This document shows positions 9,713 through 19,627 of a stretch of 37,809 nucleotides of DNA, one piece after another. How positions within the stretch are numbered: position 1 is the first letter of the stretch; the number at the start of each line of letters is the position of its first letter. Location of the stretch: the IMG/VR virus record IMGVR_UViG_3300032050_000364, positions 1 to 37,809 of that record; one strand, written 5' to 3'. Below the pieces are notes generated by a model, which was given only the letters and a program-made list of their open reading frames with translations, did not search any database and had not been told where the DNA came from. The position numbers and the translations under genes were made by a program. This DNA comes from a virus.

Positions 9713-10884
9713 TGGATGATAGAATATATAATATAAGAATATCCCCTGAAGTAATTAATGGAGATATATTCTTAGTTAATTTTACTGGTGACTCTTATAA
9801 TGAAGAATTTGATATTGAGATTTGTTGTGACATTTTCACAAGTGCTGTAACTAAGTATTACACAGGTCAAACCTATGTGTATTCGTCAATGACTGAAATA
9901 CTTTCAGGAGGTACAAATGGAACTTCATTATTAACAGGGTTAACCATCCCAATATTTTTATCTGAAACTTGTATAGATATTGGGTATTATTCAACGTTTG
10001 ATGGAGCTGTTTTACAGAAAGATGTAATGACTAATTTTTTATTTTCATCAACAACTCTAAATCCATATGAGTATTATTTTTATAATACATCTGATATTAA
10101 CTCATTAAATTACTTACAGTTTTCCGATTATAAAGTAGATTGGGGTGATGGAACACCAGCTCAAACGGTTAGTTTTACTGCACCATTTTTCCAATCACAT
10201 ACGTATGTCCAAAGTGGAGATTATACTATATCTATGTCAGGTATGAGTCCTTGGGGATATAACATTGTGAAAAAAGATATTACAGTACCTTATACAAATG
10301 TAACAATCACAAATCCAAACGGGACTGCTTATTTTGTTCCTGCAGGTGGAAATTGGTCCGCAACTCCAATTATGTATGATTATATTTTTAGTGGTGATTC
10401 TAATTGTGACTTAGACGTTTATAATTTTTCGGCAACACCAATAACAGTTACAGGTTACACAACATCAAATGTTAATGGGTTACAAGTTTATGGACCCAAA
10501 TATAATTTATTTGGGGGTAATTTTAAATTAGGGGTCCAAGTAACGGGAACATCTGGAAATATTGGGACATATTGGGGACCTGACCCATCAAATACTTACA
10601 CCGCCTATACAATTAATGACATTGACTATTATGATTATAACGATGGAACTACAATATTCATTGTTCAAACATCGGGAATAACATCAGATATGTTAGTTTG
10701 TTCAGCATTAACAAAAAATGAAGTATTATTAAACGTTATTGATGAAGCAGAAGTACAAACTGATGTATTTATTGATAGAGGAAAAGTAAGTGCTTACGAA
10801 AGAGTACAAAGATTAAATGAAGTTGATAATATTGGTGAACTTACTAATTACGGATATAAGTTCTTCAATATTGTAAAATATTAA
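9712..10884 (+). CDS. Putative tail protein with PKD-like domain
   Basis: A 390-residue protein starting at the ATG of a TAATG overlap. Residues about 142-190 carry a PKD-type signature: VDWGDGTPAQTV, then SHTYVQSGDYTISMSG. This matches the family pattern W-G-D-G-T ... H-T-Y ... G-x-Y-x-V of Ig-like PKD folds, common in surface and fibre proteins. The flanking regions are beta-type and Gly/Thr-rich. The C-terminal 40 residues turn charged and helical (RGKVSAYERVQRLNEVDN), which suggests an anchoring or oligomerising end. There are no catalytic residues. A short A/T-rich spacer (10885-10914) separates it from the next gene. The PKD call is from the motif; the tail role is from context. Confidence 0.7.
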   Translation: MDDRIYNIRISPEVINGDIFLVNFTGDSYNEEFDIEICCDIFTSAVTKYYTGQTYVYSSMTEILSGGTNGTSLLTGLTIPIFLSETCIDIGYYSTFDGAVLQKDVMTNFLFSSTTLNPYEYYFYNTSDINSLNYLQFSDYKVDWGDGTPAQTVSFTAPFFQSHTYVQSGDYTISMSGMSPWGYNIVKKDITVPYTNVTITNPNGTAYFVPAGGNWSATPIMYDYIFSGDSNCDLDVYNFSATPITVTGYTTSNVNGLQVYGPKYNLFGGNFKLGVQVTGTSGNIGTYWGPDPSNTYTAYTINDIDYYDYNDGTTIFIVQTSGITSDMLVCSALTKNEVLLNVIDEAEVQTDVFIDRGKVSAYERVQRLNEVDNIGELTNYGYKFFNIVKY

Positions 10885-10914
10885 ATAAAAATAATAAATT
10901 AATAACTAAATAAA

Positions 10915-11823
10915 ATGGCAACTGGCGTTTACGGTACTATAAGACCCGCAGATGTTTCACCTGAAGATGTTGAGATAATTTTAAATTATACCCCATCTAG
11001 AGATGAGACAAACAATTTTCTATTAACAAAATTGGATGCACCATCAATACTTAAACCGTATTTTAATAATGCTGACACTGGTGGTAATGCTAATGTTGAA
11101 TTGTTAGGGGGTTTATATAATTTAACATTACCTTCCGATGTCTTTAATAGAATAGGTATATATACCCTTTATATAAGACCTGCTCAAATTAGAACTACAA
11201 TTTTGGATTGTGGTGTTTTATCCGCACTACCTAATGTTAAAGGTATAGTAATTGATTTAAATGCGGTTCCAACTAACTATAGAAATAAATTTGTTAATCA
11301 AGGATTAGTTGGTTTTAGAGTTGAGTATTTAAATTCTGATGGTACAAAAGTACCTAATTTTTTTAGATTAATTACCTCATCATTCTTTTGTGAGCCTGTG
11401 GTTCAAAATTTAACAAATACATCACAAAAAGCGATACGATACAGATATACCGATAGTAATACTAATTTAATATTTTGCACTTTATCACCATCATCGGCAC
11501 CCACAAATAAACCAAATGCCACTCCATACATTGGGCAACCTGACCAAGATATTATTATAACTAATACATTTTTTAATCCAATAACTTTAGACATTGAATT
11601 GGCGGAACACGATTTCTCAACATTGGCAATTGCTCTTTATGGTAACCAAACTAAGTCAATGGATGACGGGATTTACACTGTTTACGACAGTAATAACAAT
11701 ATCTACAAACAATACAATCTTTATGAAATTAGAGACCAATTTAATAACCTATTGTATGAAGTTAGAGAAGATAGAGGTAATAACATTGATTTTAGTAAAA
11801 ACTTTACAAATATAACTGAATAA
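10915..11823 (+). CDS. Putative tail/baseplate structural protein, unknown family
   Basis: A 302-residue protein beginning MATGVYGTIRPADVSPEDVE. The first 150 residues have alternating hydrophobic strands (FNRIGIYTLYIRPAQIRTTI, NVKGIVIDLNAVP). The last 60 look like an extended arm (DGIYTVYDSNNNIYKQYNLY, then YEIRDQFNNLLYEVRED). I do not recognise the family. The start ATG follows a 30-base A/T-rich spacer with AACTAAATAAA just upstream, typical of weak-Shine-Dalgarno initiation. The end overlaps the next gene through TAATG at 11821-11825. Cysteines are few, unlike the fibre genes downstream. The position between baseplate-type proteins suggests a virion component. Confidence 0.65.
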   Translation: MATGVYGTIRPADVSPEDVEIILNYTPSRDETNNFLLTKLDAPSILKPYFNNADTGGNANVELLGGLYNLTLPSDVFNRIGIYTLYIRPAQIRTTILDCGVLSALPNVKGIVIDLNAVPTNYRNKFVNQGLVGFRVEYLNSDGTKVPNFFRLITSSFFCEPVVQNLTNTSQKAIRYRYTDSNTNLIFCTLSPSSAPTNKPNATPYIGQPDQDIIITNTFFNPITLDIELAEHDFSTLAIALYGNQTKSMDDGIYTVYDSNNNIYKQYNLYEIRDQFNNLLYEVREDRGNNIDFSKNFTNITE

Positions 11824-14800
11824 TGGCGATTAAAAAATATACTTGCCCACCACAAAAAGCGTCAGGAGCGGGAACATTTTCCGATGAATTAGTTGGATTT
11901 CAGTTAGTGCAAGGTGGTGGGTTAACTCAAGGTAATTTTGAGTTCACAACATCGGTTACGGAAAAAGTTAATAGAAATTTTAACACAGGAGTTTTCTCCA
12001 ACCCCATCAATTTAGAAGGGTTAGGTGTGAATAGTATTGATGAATCTAAAGCTTTATTTGAAAACAATTTTAAAGTATATCCAAATTTTGATTTATCTCA
12101 GATTACTAATTTCACACTATATGGGTCAATGGTTAAAAGAATGTCAGTTTCTGTGGAAAAAATCATTAATTATTTCCCTGGAGCTATAGAGTCTAATTTT
12201 TTAGGTAAAGATTATACTACAGGACCAAGTGCTACTAATATAATATATAACCCTCAATTTGATGAAACTAGTTTTGATTTATCAATTTCAAAAATAAGTA
12301 ACCCATTTGGTGTTGATTTTAGTGTTAACGCCACAAGGAATATGGAACTAAATGAAGTTGAAGTTTCCGAGTTAAGGAATATGACAACTCAATATGGTAA
12401 GTATTCATTGTATCTTAACGATAACGGGTATTCCGTAAAAAGAATTGTATCAACAACATCATTGACATCTGGGATATTAACTATTGTTGTTGAGGGTAAC
12501 CCATTTTCGGGTGAATCAACCACCAATCAAACTTTAATTATTAGACCTAATGATTTAGAAGTTAATAAAGTTTTAAATGAATCGTTAGATGAGGTTGAAG
12601 ATTTTTTACTGAATAGAAATGTAAACCCAAAATATACTGCAACATTCAAGATACCTAAAGTAGGTGATGATGGAACATATTATACCGAGTATCAAAATTT
12701 AACTTGGCCTTTATTAGGTAAGTGGAACTTAGATATCATAACGGGGGCATTCACTAATTACTTAAATAAATTAAACGAGGTAAGTATATCATTTGACGAA
12801 TATAAGACAAATTTAATTTCACGGTTCTTAACCACAGGGGCCTTCAATGAGTTTGATACCATTGGTAGAAAAGTTGAGAAAGTACTACAAATTTATGGTA
12901 GAAGTTTTGATGAAACAAAAAAGTTTATTGATGCGTTAGCATATATTAATTCTGTTAATTACAATGTTGGTAATGACATACCGTCACAACTTTTAAAAAA
13001 TTTAGCACAAACATTAGGATGGAGAACAAATATCTCACCAATATCTAATGAGGAATTATTAAATTCTGTTTTTGGTCAAAAAAATACTGATAAGTCGGCA
13101 TTTAGTGGTGTTGATAGTGTAATGACACCTGATGAATTAAACTATCAATATTATAGAAACTTAGTTTTAAATTCGGCTTACCTATTTAAATCCAAAGGTA
13201 CTAGAAAATCAATTGAAACTTTATTAACACTAATTGGTGCACCTGAAGCGTTGGTTGAATTTAATGAGTATGTGTATTTAGCAGACCAAAAAATTAATAT
13301 GACTCAGTTTGATTCATACTATGCTCAAATATCGGGAGGTACGTATGTTCAAAATACGCCAGCATTAGACCCAAGTTATTTGTACTCTATAATGGGGGTT
13401 ACGTATACAGGGTTCACAACTCAAGTCACGTTGCAAGATGTTAATATTGGTAGAGAAGAATATCCGATAGATGATAACGGTTTCCCATCGGCACCTGAAG
13501 ATACGGAAGATTATTTTTTCCAAATAGGTAGTGGATGGTTTGAACAAACACCTCAACACAGGGCGTTAGAACAAGTTGATTTAACTAATAGCGTGTTTAC
13601 TGGGTCCAACCCTAATTACCAAACGGTTTTAGAACCGTATTCATATGGACAAGTTTATTTAAATAGATTCCGTGAGTTTCCGTTCATGGATATCGGGTTT
13701 AGATTAAGACCAACTATTGATAATAATAAAAGTTGGACTGATAGAGAAATTGGTTTAAGAAGTAATTTAGATGGTAATTATAATGCAAGATATTTTACTA
13801 GTGATGATAAGTTAGTATTAAATGTTAAAAACGTTGATTTATTTTTAAATCCTGCCCAAGGAATCGCATACGACATATGGTATATGTCAAGACAATATAA
13901 TTTCCCAATACCTAATGAAGGGTTAAATTATGTACCACAAATTAGTCAATTTTACAGTATTAGCTCAATATACCAACCAGGTTCTGTTGATATAACTTAT
14001 AGTGCTTCTACTATCATACCACCATTGTTTGATATAACATTTAATTTTACAAATGTTTTAGGTACAATAAGTGGTGACGTAAGTGTAACTACAGGTATAA
14101 CAATTTCGGCGGGTAGTACAACAGGTGTTACTAATGTAATATTACCTGATGATTATAGTGGGTTAACATTGACCAGTACGTTTACAAATATAAATGCAAA
14201 TCCTAGTGAAATTTCATATGGACTTAGTGTTGTACCGTCATTCATTTCGGGTACAAGTGAAACGGTATTACCAACGCAATTTTACACTGTTTCACCGATA
14301 AACATTTACCCTAATAAAGGAGGTATTGATTGGACCGAAATAAATCCACAGCCAAAAATACAAACATTTTTTGAGTTCGCTCAAACTTTTTGGACTAATA
14401 CCATTAATGTTAGAGATAGACAATTCAACTCAACTAGAACTGGAGGTTACCCAACATTAGGTTCTATTTTTTGGAGGTATTTAGAATCTGAAGGCAGAAT
14501 TGGTGTAAAGAACGATAATTTTTCATACAAAACAATGATAGAATATGTCAATGGTCTTGGTGATTATTGGATTAGACTTGTTGAACAAATGATACCTGCG
14601 ACAACCATATGGAATACAGGTGTTAAATATGAGAATTCAATCTTCCATAGACAAAAATTTGTATGGAGAAGACAAAGAGGATGTGAAATCATTCCTGTAC
14701 CTTGTAAACCTTGTGAATTAACGACAAATATATTTCCTGTTGATTGTCCTGTACAATCTACTGAATGTCCTGTTTATCCTTGGGATACAAATCCACAAAT

Positions 14801-15179
14801 ACAACAATTTAGTGGTGTTTTGGCTTATTTATTAAATCAATATTTGACCGCCAACGGTTATACATTAAATGATTGTTTAATAAATTCATTAAACTCAAGT
14901 TGGTTTGTTGATATTAGAATAAATGATGTGGTAATTGTTCAAACACCATTCTTTAATGGGGTGGGATTAACAGTACCTAATATTAGTTATCCGACTACAA
15001 CTACGGCTTGGTTATCAGGATTAACTGATTCATTAGAATCTTTAAAAATCTATGGATATGATTATTATTTTACAACTGAAGATACTGTTGTTGTATTTAA
15101 TAATATTTGTTCTGAAGATGATGATGGTGTTAATTTAAAAATTAATGTCGGAATAAATTTTAATATATTATGTAATTAA
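11823..15179 (+). CDS. Large putative baseplate/tail protein with Cys cluster
   Basis: An 1118-residue protein. Residues about 430-480 contain NLVLNSAYLFKSKGTRKSIE followed by TLLTLIGAPEALVEFNEYVY. This resembles the helical 'L...G..YRSKGT..AI..LL...G' region of phage tail protein I and related baseplate proteins, a tentative match. The N-terminal part is mixed alpha/beta. A beta-rich, Gly/Ser/Thr segment spans about residues 715-820. The segment ending near residue 955 has W-rich text (NTGVKYENSIFHRQKFVWRR). A Cys cluster follows at about residues 953-982, with the pattern C-x6-C-x2-C ... DCP ... ECP, perhaps disulfide- or metal-bonded. It is flanked by TAATG overlaps on both sides, so it is translated with its neighbours. 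A baseplate or tail-fibre connector role is inferred. Confidence 0.7.
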   Translation: MAIKKYTCPPQKASGAGTFSDELVGFQLVQGGGLTQGNFEFTTSVTEKVNRNFNTGVFSNPINLEGLGVNSIDESKALFENNFKVYPNFDLSQITNFTLYGSMVKRMSVSVEKIINYFPGAIESNFLGKDYTTGPSATNIIYNPQFDETSFDLSISKISNPFGVDFSVNATRNMELNEVEVSELRNMTTQYGKYSLYLNDNGYSVKRIVSTTSLTSGILTIVVEGNPFSGESTTNQTLIIRPNDLEVNKVLNESLDEVEDFLLNRNVNPKYTATFKIPKVGDDGTYYTEYQNLTWPLLGKWNLDIITGAFTNYLNKLNEVSISFDEYKTNLISRFLTTGAFNEFDTIGRKVEKVLQIYGRSFDETKKFIDALAYINSVNYNVGNDIPSQLLKNLAQTLGWRTNISPISNEELLNSVFGQKNTDKSAFSGVDSVMTPDELNYQYYRNLVLNSAYLFKSKGTRKSIETLLTLIGAPEALVEFNEYVYLADQKINMTQFDSYYAQISGGTYVQNTPALDPSYLYSIMGVTYTGFTTQVTLQDVNIGREEYPIDDNGFPSAPEDTEDYFFQIGSGWFEQTPQHRALEQVDLTNSVFTGSNPNYQTVLEPYSYGQVYLNRFREFPFMDIGFRLRPTIDNNKSWTDREIGLRSNLDGNYNARYFTSDDKLVLNVKNVDLFLNPAQGIAYDIWYMSRQYNFPIPNEGLNYVPQISQFYSISSIYQPGSVDITYSASTIIPPLFDITFNFTNVLGTISGDVSVTTGITISAGSTTGVTNVILPDDYSGLTLTSTFTNINANPSEISYGLSVVPSFISGTSETVLPTQFYTVSPINIYPNKGGIDWTEINPQPKIQTFFEFAQTFWTNTINVRDRQFNSTRTGGYPTLGSIFWRYLESEGRIGVKNDNFSYKTMIEYVNGLGDYWIRLVEQMIPATTIWNTGVKYENSIFHRQKFVWRRQRGCEIIPVPCKPCELTTNIFPVDCPVQSTECPVYPWDTNPQIQQFSGVLAYLLNQYLTANGYTLNDCLINSLNSSWFVDIRINDVVIVQTPFFNGVGLTVPNISYPTTTTAWLSGLTDSLESLKIYGYDYYFTTEDTVVVFNNICSEDDDGVNLKINVGINFNILCN

Positions 15180-16879
15180 TGTCTTGTCCTTTATCATATA
15201 GTTTAAATATAACAGGTGATTGTTCTAATATAAATGTTGGGACTTTTGAACTTAGTATTCTTGGTACGGCACCTGATTATACAATACAATGGATTAGTCC
15301 TGCATCTTATGGTACAATTGCTTTAGGACCTGGGGTTACAACATATAGTGAGAGTGGATTATCTGCCGCGACTTACACATTTAATATTATAGATAGTTGT
15401 GAACCTAATACAGTAGTTCCTGTTAATGTTTATATATCAAGTGGGACTTGTGTATCTATTGAATCGTTTGAAGATACTTTATGTGGTGAGAATAATGGTT
15501 CTTTAAGTGCTGTTACAAGTGGGTATTATGGGACAGCAACTTTTTCATTGTATGATTCTGTTTATGGTTTTATAATGTCAGCATCAACCGCTGGTAATTC
15601 TTATCAGTTTACTAATTTATCCGCAAGTACATATTATGTAATTGCTAATGATGGTGGTGGTTGTACAGGTCAAAGTGAATCTGTTATAATTAAAGACTCA
15701 AGTACCATAGATTTTGGTTTTTATGTTGTTAATGATGCGGGATGTGCGGTTAATTCAGGTAAAATATTTATAACAGGGTTAACGGGTAATCCTCCGTACA
15801 CTTATTTATGGTCTAATGGTCAAACAACATCAAGTATTAGTGGATTAACCGCAGGGTTTTATAATGTTACGGTAACTGATAGTACAGGGTGTGCGGTTAA
15901 TAAAGTAACTTCAGTTTCAGAAGTACCTAGTGTAGGTATTGCGTCTATTTTAACAACAGACCCATCTTGTTATTCTTCGGATGGTGAAATTACTGTTATT
16001 GTTACGGGCGGTACTTCACCGTATAACTTCTCCGCCTCAACATTAGGTAATTACTTTACATTTGACACTGAATACACATTTACTAATGTATCTAGTGGGA
16101 ATTATAGTATATTAGTGACTGATGCGGGACTTTGTACTACAAGTGCAACAATAACGGTCACAACTCCAGGAGGATTTTCGGTTGTATCGTTTTCGTATTC
16201 TCCAACGGTATGTGGGGCATCTGGATATGTCACGATAGTATTGAATGGAGGGTCACCACCTTACAACTACACTTTAAGTGAAACAGGTGGGCCAACTACA
16301 ACGCAAACAACAAATAGTTCAACTTGGACCTTTAATAATTTATTCTACGGTGAATATACTTTAACAATATCTGACGATGGTCCTTGTGAATATAGTAATA
16401 CCTTCACAATTGAGAATGATAATGCGTTTATTTTGTCAACAAGTGTTACAGGTACTACTTGTGGTGATGATAATGGGATAATAACTGTTGAAGTTTCAGG
16501 AGGAACACCTTCTTACACATATACTTTAGATGGTAGTGAAATTGTTATTAGTCCTTTAAGTTCGGTAACTTTTACTAATCTAACATCAGGATTACATAGT
16601 ATAAATGTTGTGGATGATAATGGGTGTACCCAAACAATATCGGCAAATGTGGCAACATCAAGTGATGTTGATTTTATTTTAGTACCGACCGATGCTTTAG
16701 GGGGTAATAATGGTTCAGTAACAGCGTTAATAACTAGTGGAGAACCACCATTCACATTAACTTGGAGCCCAAACGCTAGCGGACAAACAGGGTCAACTAT
16801 AACGGGGTTAAGTGCTGGAACCTACTCATTGACTGTTGTTGATGACAATGGGTGTGAGTCAACTACGGAAGTTATAGTT
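15179..16879 (+). repeat. Tandem SprB-like protein repeats (about 7 units)
   Basis: Degenerate repeats of about 210-235 bases each. They are visible in the protein as recurring motifs: a Cys near the start, G-G-[ST]-x-P-Y in the middle, and V-x-D-x-x-G-C at the end. The units have diverged at the DNA level, so this is an old or selected expansion, not a recent one. Confidence 0.7.
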
Positions 16880-18055
16880 AATGGTAATGTTTTATTATCA
16901 TCTTATCAAGTTTATAGCGTTTGTGATTCTGACTTATTAAATTATGGTGAAATAATTTTAAAAGGACCTAAACAGATGTTACTTGATGGGTTTTATAGTT
17001 TAAGTTCGGGGGATACAAATTGTATTTTGAATCAGGCTATATTTGAAGCATCCGTTACAGTTAGCGGAGTTACCACAACCCAAACATTTTTTACGGGAGA
17101 AACTTTAAATGATTACCCAACTACCCAACAATGGAATGATGTTATTGGAAGTTTAATATTAGGGTATGATGGTATTGGTTCTGTTATTTTTGATATTGAA
17201 ACTAATCAAATGACTATTTTAACTGATTGTAATTCCGAAATTTCATTAAATGATGCTAATATTATAATTAATATGATAATTCATTACGATATTTCGTGTG
17301 TCGCTTGTTATTGTCCCGTACCTGAATTTACCCCTATTAATTGTGAAATAACTGAAGAGTATTGTGAAACCGAAGAAACTAAAGTAATCTATGATATTAA
17401 ATGGCCTTTATTTGGAATTGATTTATTAGACAATTTGGATATTATACCTACTAGATGTCAAGAGTTACCAAATTATCCTGATTGCGGTGTTATTGAGAGT
17501 AAACAAATTGAGTTTAGAAATGCTAGAAATGCCTATTTGTCTTATATAAATAATTATCTTTTAGCCCTTTCAGTGGGTAGAATTAGTTATGCCCAATCCA
17601 TTCCTGTTGTATTACCACCATCTAGATACGAGGGTGATTATTTTTACAATGGGCCTGAAAATGTTGGGTGGACGCAATTCAAGGTAATACAAGGATGTAG
17701 TTGTAAAAAAATATTTGAGGAAAATGGTTTAGTTGGGCCTCAATATGACTTTGATATCGTATGGTTAACTGAAGTCCAATCATATGGTGATTTACCATTA
17801 ACAGGTAATTTTGGTGAATTTTGTTTTGTTATAGACGATGGTGTTTTTTATAAATGGGACCCTAATACAAATACGTGGATTAATGAAAGTTCACCAATAA
17901 TAGGTTATCCTGATATTGAAGATTGTGCTGCGGTACAAAGAGCTCAAAGAGATTATTATCTTTTATCATTAAACCAACTTATGTTGGTTTGGAGGTCTTT
18001 TACTTGGTCGTCATTTCATATCCCATTATACCAAATTTTTAAATATAATAGTTAA
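15179..18055 (+). CDS. SprB-repeat fibre/adhesin protein
   Basis: A 958-residue protein. Residues about 1-567 are about seven degenerate Ig-like units of 70-80 residues. Each follows the SprB-repeat pattern: Cys, then N-G-x-I/V-x-V, then G-G-x-P-P/S-Y-x-Y, then L-x-A/S-G-x-Y-x-V/I-x-V-x-D-x-x-G-C. The clearest unit has GNPPYTYLWSNGQTTSSISG. SprB repeats are best known from the gliding-motility adhesin of Flavobacterium and from type IX-secreted proteins. The C-terminal 390 residues differ: a Cys-rich linker (CVACYCPVPEFTPINCEITE), a helical part and a final segment with YKWDPNTNTWINESS. The likely role is a host-contact fibre. It is preceded by a TAATG overlap and followed by a 168-aa gene 11 bases downstream. 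The SprB resemblance is seen in the sequence; the receptor-binding role is inferred. Confidence 0.75.
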   Translation: MSCPLSYSLNITGDCSNINVGTFELSILGTAPDYTIQWISPASYGTIALGPGVTTYSESGLSAATYTFNIIDSCEPNTVVPVNVYISSGTCVSIESFEDTLCGENNGSLSAVTSGYYGTATFSLYDSVYGFIMSASTAGNSYQFTNLSASTYYVIANDGGGCTGQSESVIIKDSSTIDFGFYVVNDAGCAVNSGKIFITGLTGNPPYTYLWSNGQTTSSISGLTAGFYNVTVTDSTGCAVNKVTSVSEVPSVGIASILTTDPSCYSSDGEITVIVTGGTSPYNFSASTLGNYFTFDTEYTFTNVSSGNYSILVTDAGLCTTSATITVTTPGGFSVVSFSYSPTVCGASGYVTIVLNGGSPPYNYTLSETGGPTTTQTTNSSTWTFNNLFYGEYTLTISDDGPCEYSNTFTIENDNAFILSTSVTGTTCGDDNGIITVEVSGGTPSYTYTLDGSEIVISPLSSVTFTNLTSGLHSINVVDDNGCTQTISANVATSSDVDFILVPTDALGGNNGSVTALITSGEPPFTLTWSPNASGQTGSTITGLSAGTYSLTVVDDNGCESTTEVIVNGNVLLSSYQVYSVCDSDLLNYGEIILKGPKQMLLDGFYSLSSGDTNCILNQAIFEASVTVSGVTTTQTFFTGETLNDYPTTQQWNDVIGSLILGYDGIGSVIFDIETNQMTILTDCNSEISLNDANIIINMIIHYDISCVACYCPVPEFTPINCEITEEYCETEETKVIYDIKWPLFGIDLLDNLDIIPTRCQELPNYPDCGVIESKQIEFRNARNAYLSYINNYLLALSVGRISYAQSIPVVLPPSRYEGDYFYNGPENVGWTQFKVIQGCSCKKIFEENGLVGPQYDFDIVWLTEVQSYGDLPLTGNFGEFCFVIDDGVFYKWDPNTNTWINESSPIIGYPDIEDCAAVQRAQRDYYLLSLNQLMLVWRSFTWSSFHIPLYQIFKYNS

Positions 18056-18066
18056 ATATAATTTAT

Positions 18067-18573
18067 ATGGATATTTGTGATTATCTAAACGGAAATATTA
18101 TTGGGACTGGTACTACTGAGTCTGATTGTACTACTTGGGGGGATATATATTTATATGCTAATAATTCAAAAAACGCATTCATCCAAGCATTAAAACAATT
18201 TATAAACGCTGCAACACCATGTACTTCAGGTGAAACTTGTGGTGAGGTATACCAAGAAAAAATATACCAAGATTTTTGGGAGGGATGTTTCATTGATTAC
18301 CATAAAAAATTCCAAGTGTTTTTTAACATGATGCAATGTTCACCACAAACAGGGGTTCAAAATGAAAGTATTAATTTACCAACAAGTGGAGGTACTATGG
18401 TTTCTTATAATTACACTGTGGATTATGGGGATGGTAGTTTTGATTTAACGATAGCCGAAGAATATCAAACAATGGAGGCGGAATTTATGTGTTGTATTAA
18501 AAACATAATGGTATTAATAATGGGTGAAACTTTTGAAGGTACATCATACGTCAATTTTAATTACATCACTTAA
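18067..18573 (+). CDS. Hypothetical virion-type protein (168 aa)
   Basis: An unrecognised 168-residue protein between the SprB-repeat protein and the glycosyltransferase. It is Cys-rich: CDYL near the start, DCTTWG, the pair CTSGETCGE, WEGC, MMQC, and a CC pair near the end. The middle is helical and aromatic (YQEKIYQDFWEGCFIDYHKK). The C-terminal part has DYGDGSFDLTIAEEYQTMEA. There is no signal peptide or catalytic motif. It starts 11 bases after the previous stop, so it is likely co-transcribed and co-functional with the fibre proteins. It could be a fibre adaptor or a chaperone; neither can be decided from the sequence. Confidence 0.6.
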   Translation: MDICDYLNGNIIGTGTTESDCTTWGDIYLYANNSKNAFIQALKQFINAATPCTSGETCGEVYQEKIYQDFWEGCFIDYHKKFQVFFNMMQCSPQTGVQNESINLPTSGGTMVSYNYTVDYGDGSFDLTIAEEYQTMEAEFMCCIKNIMVLIMGETFEGTSYVNFNYIT

Positions 18574-18616
18574 AATAAATTGTTGATAAGAAAAACTTCT
18601 GAATTATATTTCCTAT

Positions 18617-19600
18617 ATGGTTAATAATTTAAAATTTGTTTCAGCACAACCTGATGTTCCATATTTTCATTGGCAAATAAAAGTCTACGTACATAATTTT
18701 ATTGAAAAGGGTATAAATCCAAATAACATTCACGTTCTTTTAGCGATGGTTCACGGAAAAAAAGAACCTAGTGAAGAATCATTACGTTTAAAAGATATGG
18801 GTATAAATGTTCATCATTATGTTGATGAGAGAGAAAAAAAACATTATATCCCTAACATTAAACCGTTTTTAATTTATAAATGGCTAGAAGAATATCCTGA
18901 ATATGGTAAATCTTTTTTTCTGCATGATGCTGACATTATTTTTAGAGAGTTACCCGACTTTGATAAATTAATGGGAGATGATGTAATTTATCTTTCCGAT
19001 ACTGTAGGTTATATTGGGTACAATTATATTATGGATTGTTGTGAACGGTATGAGAAACAACACCCAAATTCCGAAAAAGGTCAGTTAATTCAAGAAATGG
19101 TTGATATTGTTGGGATTGACGTTGAATGTGTTAAATGTAATCAACTTAATTCAGGTGGAGGACAATATATAATAAAAAACACTGATTCAGAAATTTGGAA
19201 AAAAATATATGACGATTGTGTTCCATTATATGACCAAATGTTAAATTATCAAAAGAGATTCCCTATAAGTCCTGGTGAGATTCAGTTTTGGACCGCTGAG
19301 ATGTGGTCAGTATTATGGAACTTATGGTATTTTGGTAAAGAAACTAACATTACCAATGATTTAGATTTTTCTTGGGCGACTGATACTGTTAATTTATATG
19401 AAAAAAAACCAATACTTCATATGGCTGGAGTGACTCAAGATTTAAGAAATACAAAATTCTATAAAGGGGATTATATTAATCAGGACCCACTTCAAAAACT
19501 TGAAGAAAATCCTAACTATTTTAATTATATAGATAAACATAGCTCAACCATTAAATATATTGAAGTTATGAAGTCATTAATTAATAAAAAAACCAAATAA
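18617..19600 (+). CDS. Putative GT-A-type glycosyltransferase
   Basis: A 327-residue cytoplasmic-type enzyme, with no signal peptide or membrane segment. It has the key GT-A elements in order: an N-terminal strand and helix with a basic, aromatic segment (YFHWQIKVYVHNFIEKG); the DxD motif as FFLHDADIIFRELP, with D104-A-D106; NSGGGQYIIK at about 178-187, the acceptor-site 'NSG' element; and a late His in ILHMAG at about residue 272, a common metal ligand. In known GT-A enzymes the DxD binds the metal and the nucleotide sugar. The acceptor is unknown. It lies between fibre genes, close to Thr-rich repeat proteins, so decoration of phage fibres is one option; modification of host surface glycans is another. 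The fold assignment comes from motifs; the substrate is inferred. Confidence 0.7.
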   Translation: MVNNLKFVSAQPDVPYFHWQIKVYVHNFIEKGINPNNIHVLLAMVHGKKEPSEESLRLKDMGINVHHYVDEREKKHYIPNIKPFLIYKWLEEYPEYGKSFFLHDADIIFRELPDFDKLMGDDVIYLSDTVGYIGYNYIMDCCERYEKQHPNSEKGQLIQEMVDIVGIDVECVKCNQLNSGGGQYIIKNTDSEIWKKIYDDCVPLYDQMLNYQKRFPISPGEIQFWTAEMWSVLWNLWYFGKETNITNDLDFSWATDTVNLYEKKPILHMAGVTQDLRNTKFYKGDYINQDPLQKLEENPNYFNYIDKHSSTIKYIEVMKSLINKKTK

Positions 19601-19627
19601 CACATTATTTATATAAAAAAAACTGTA

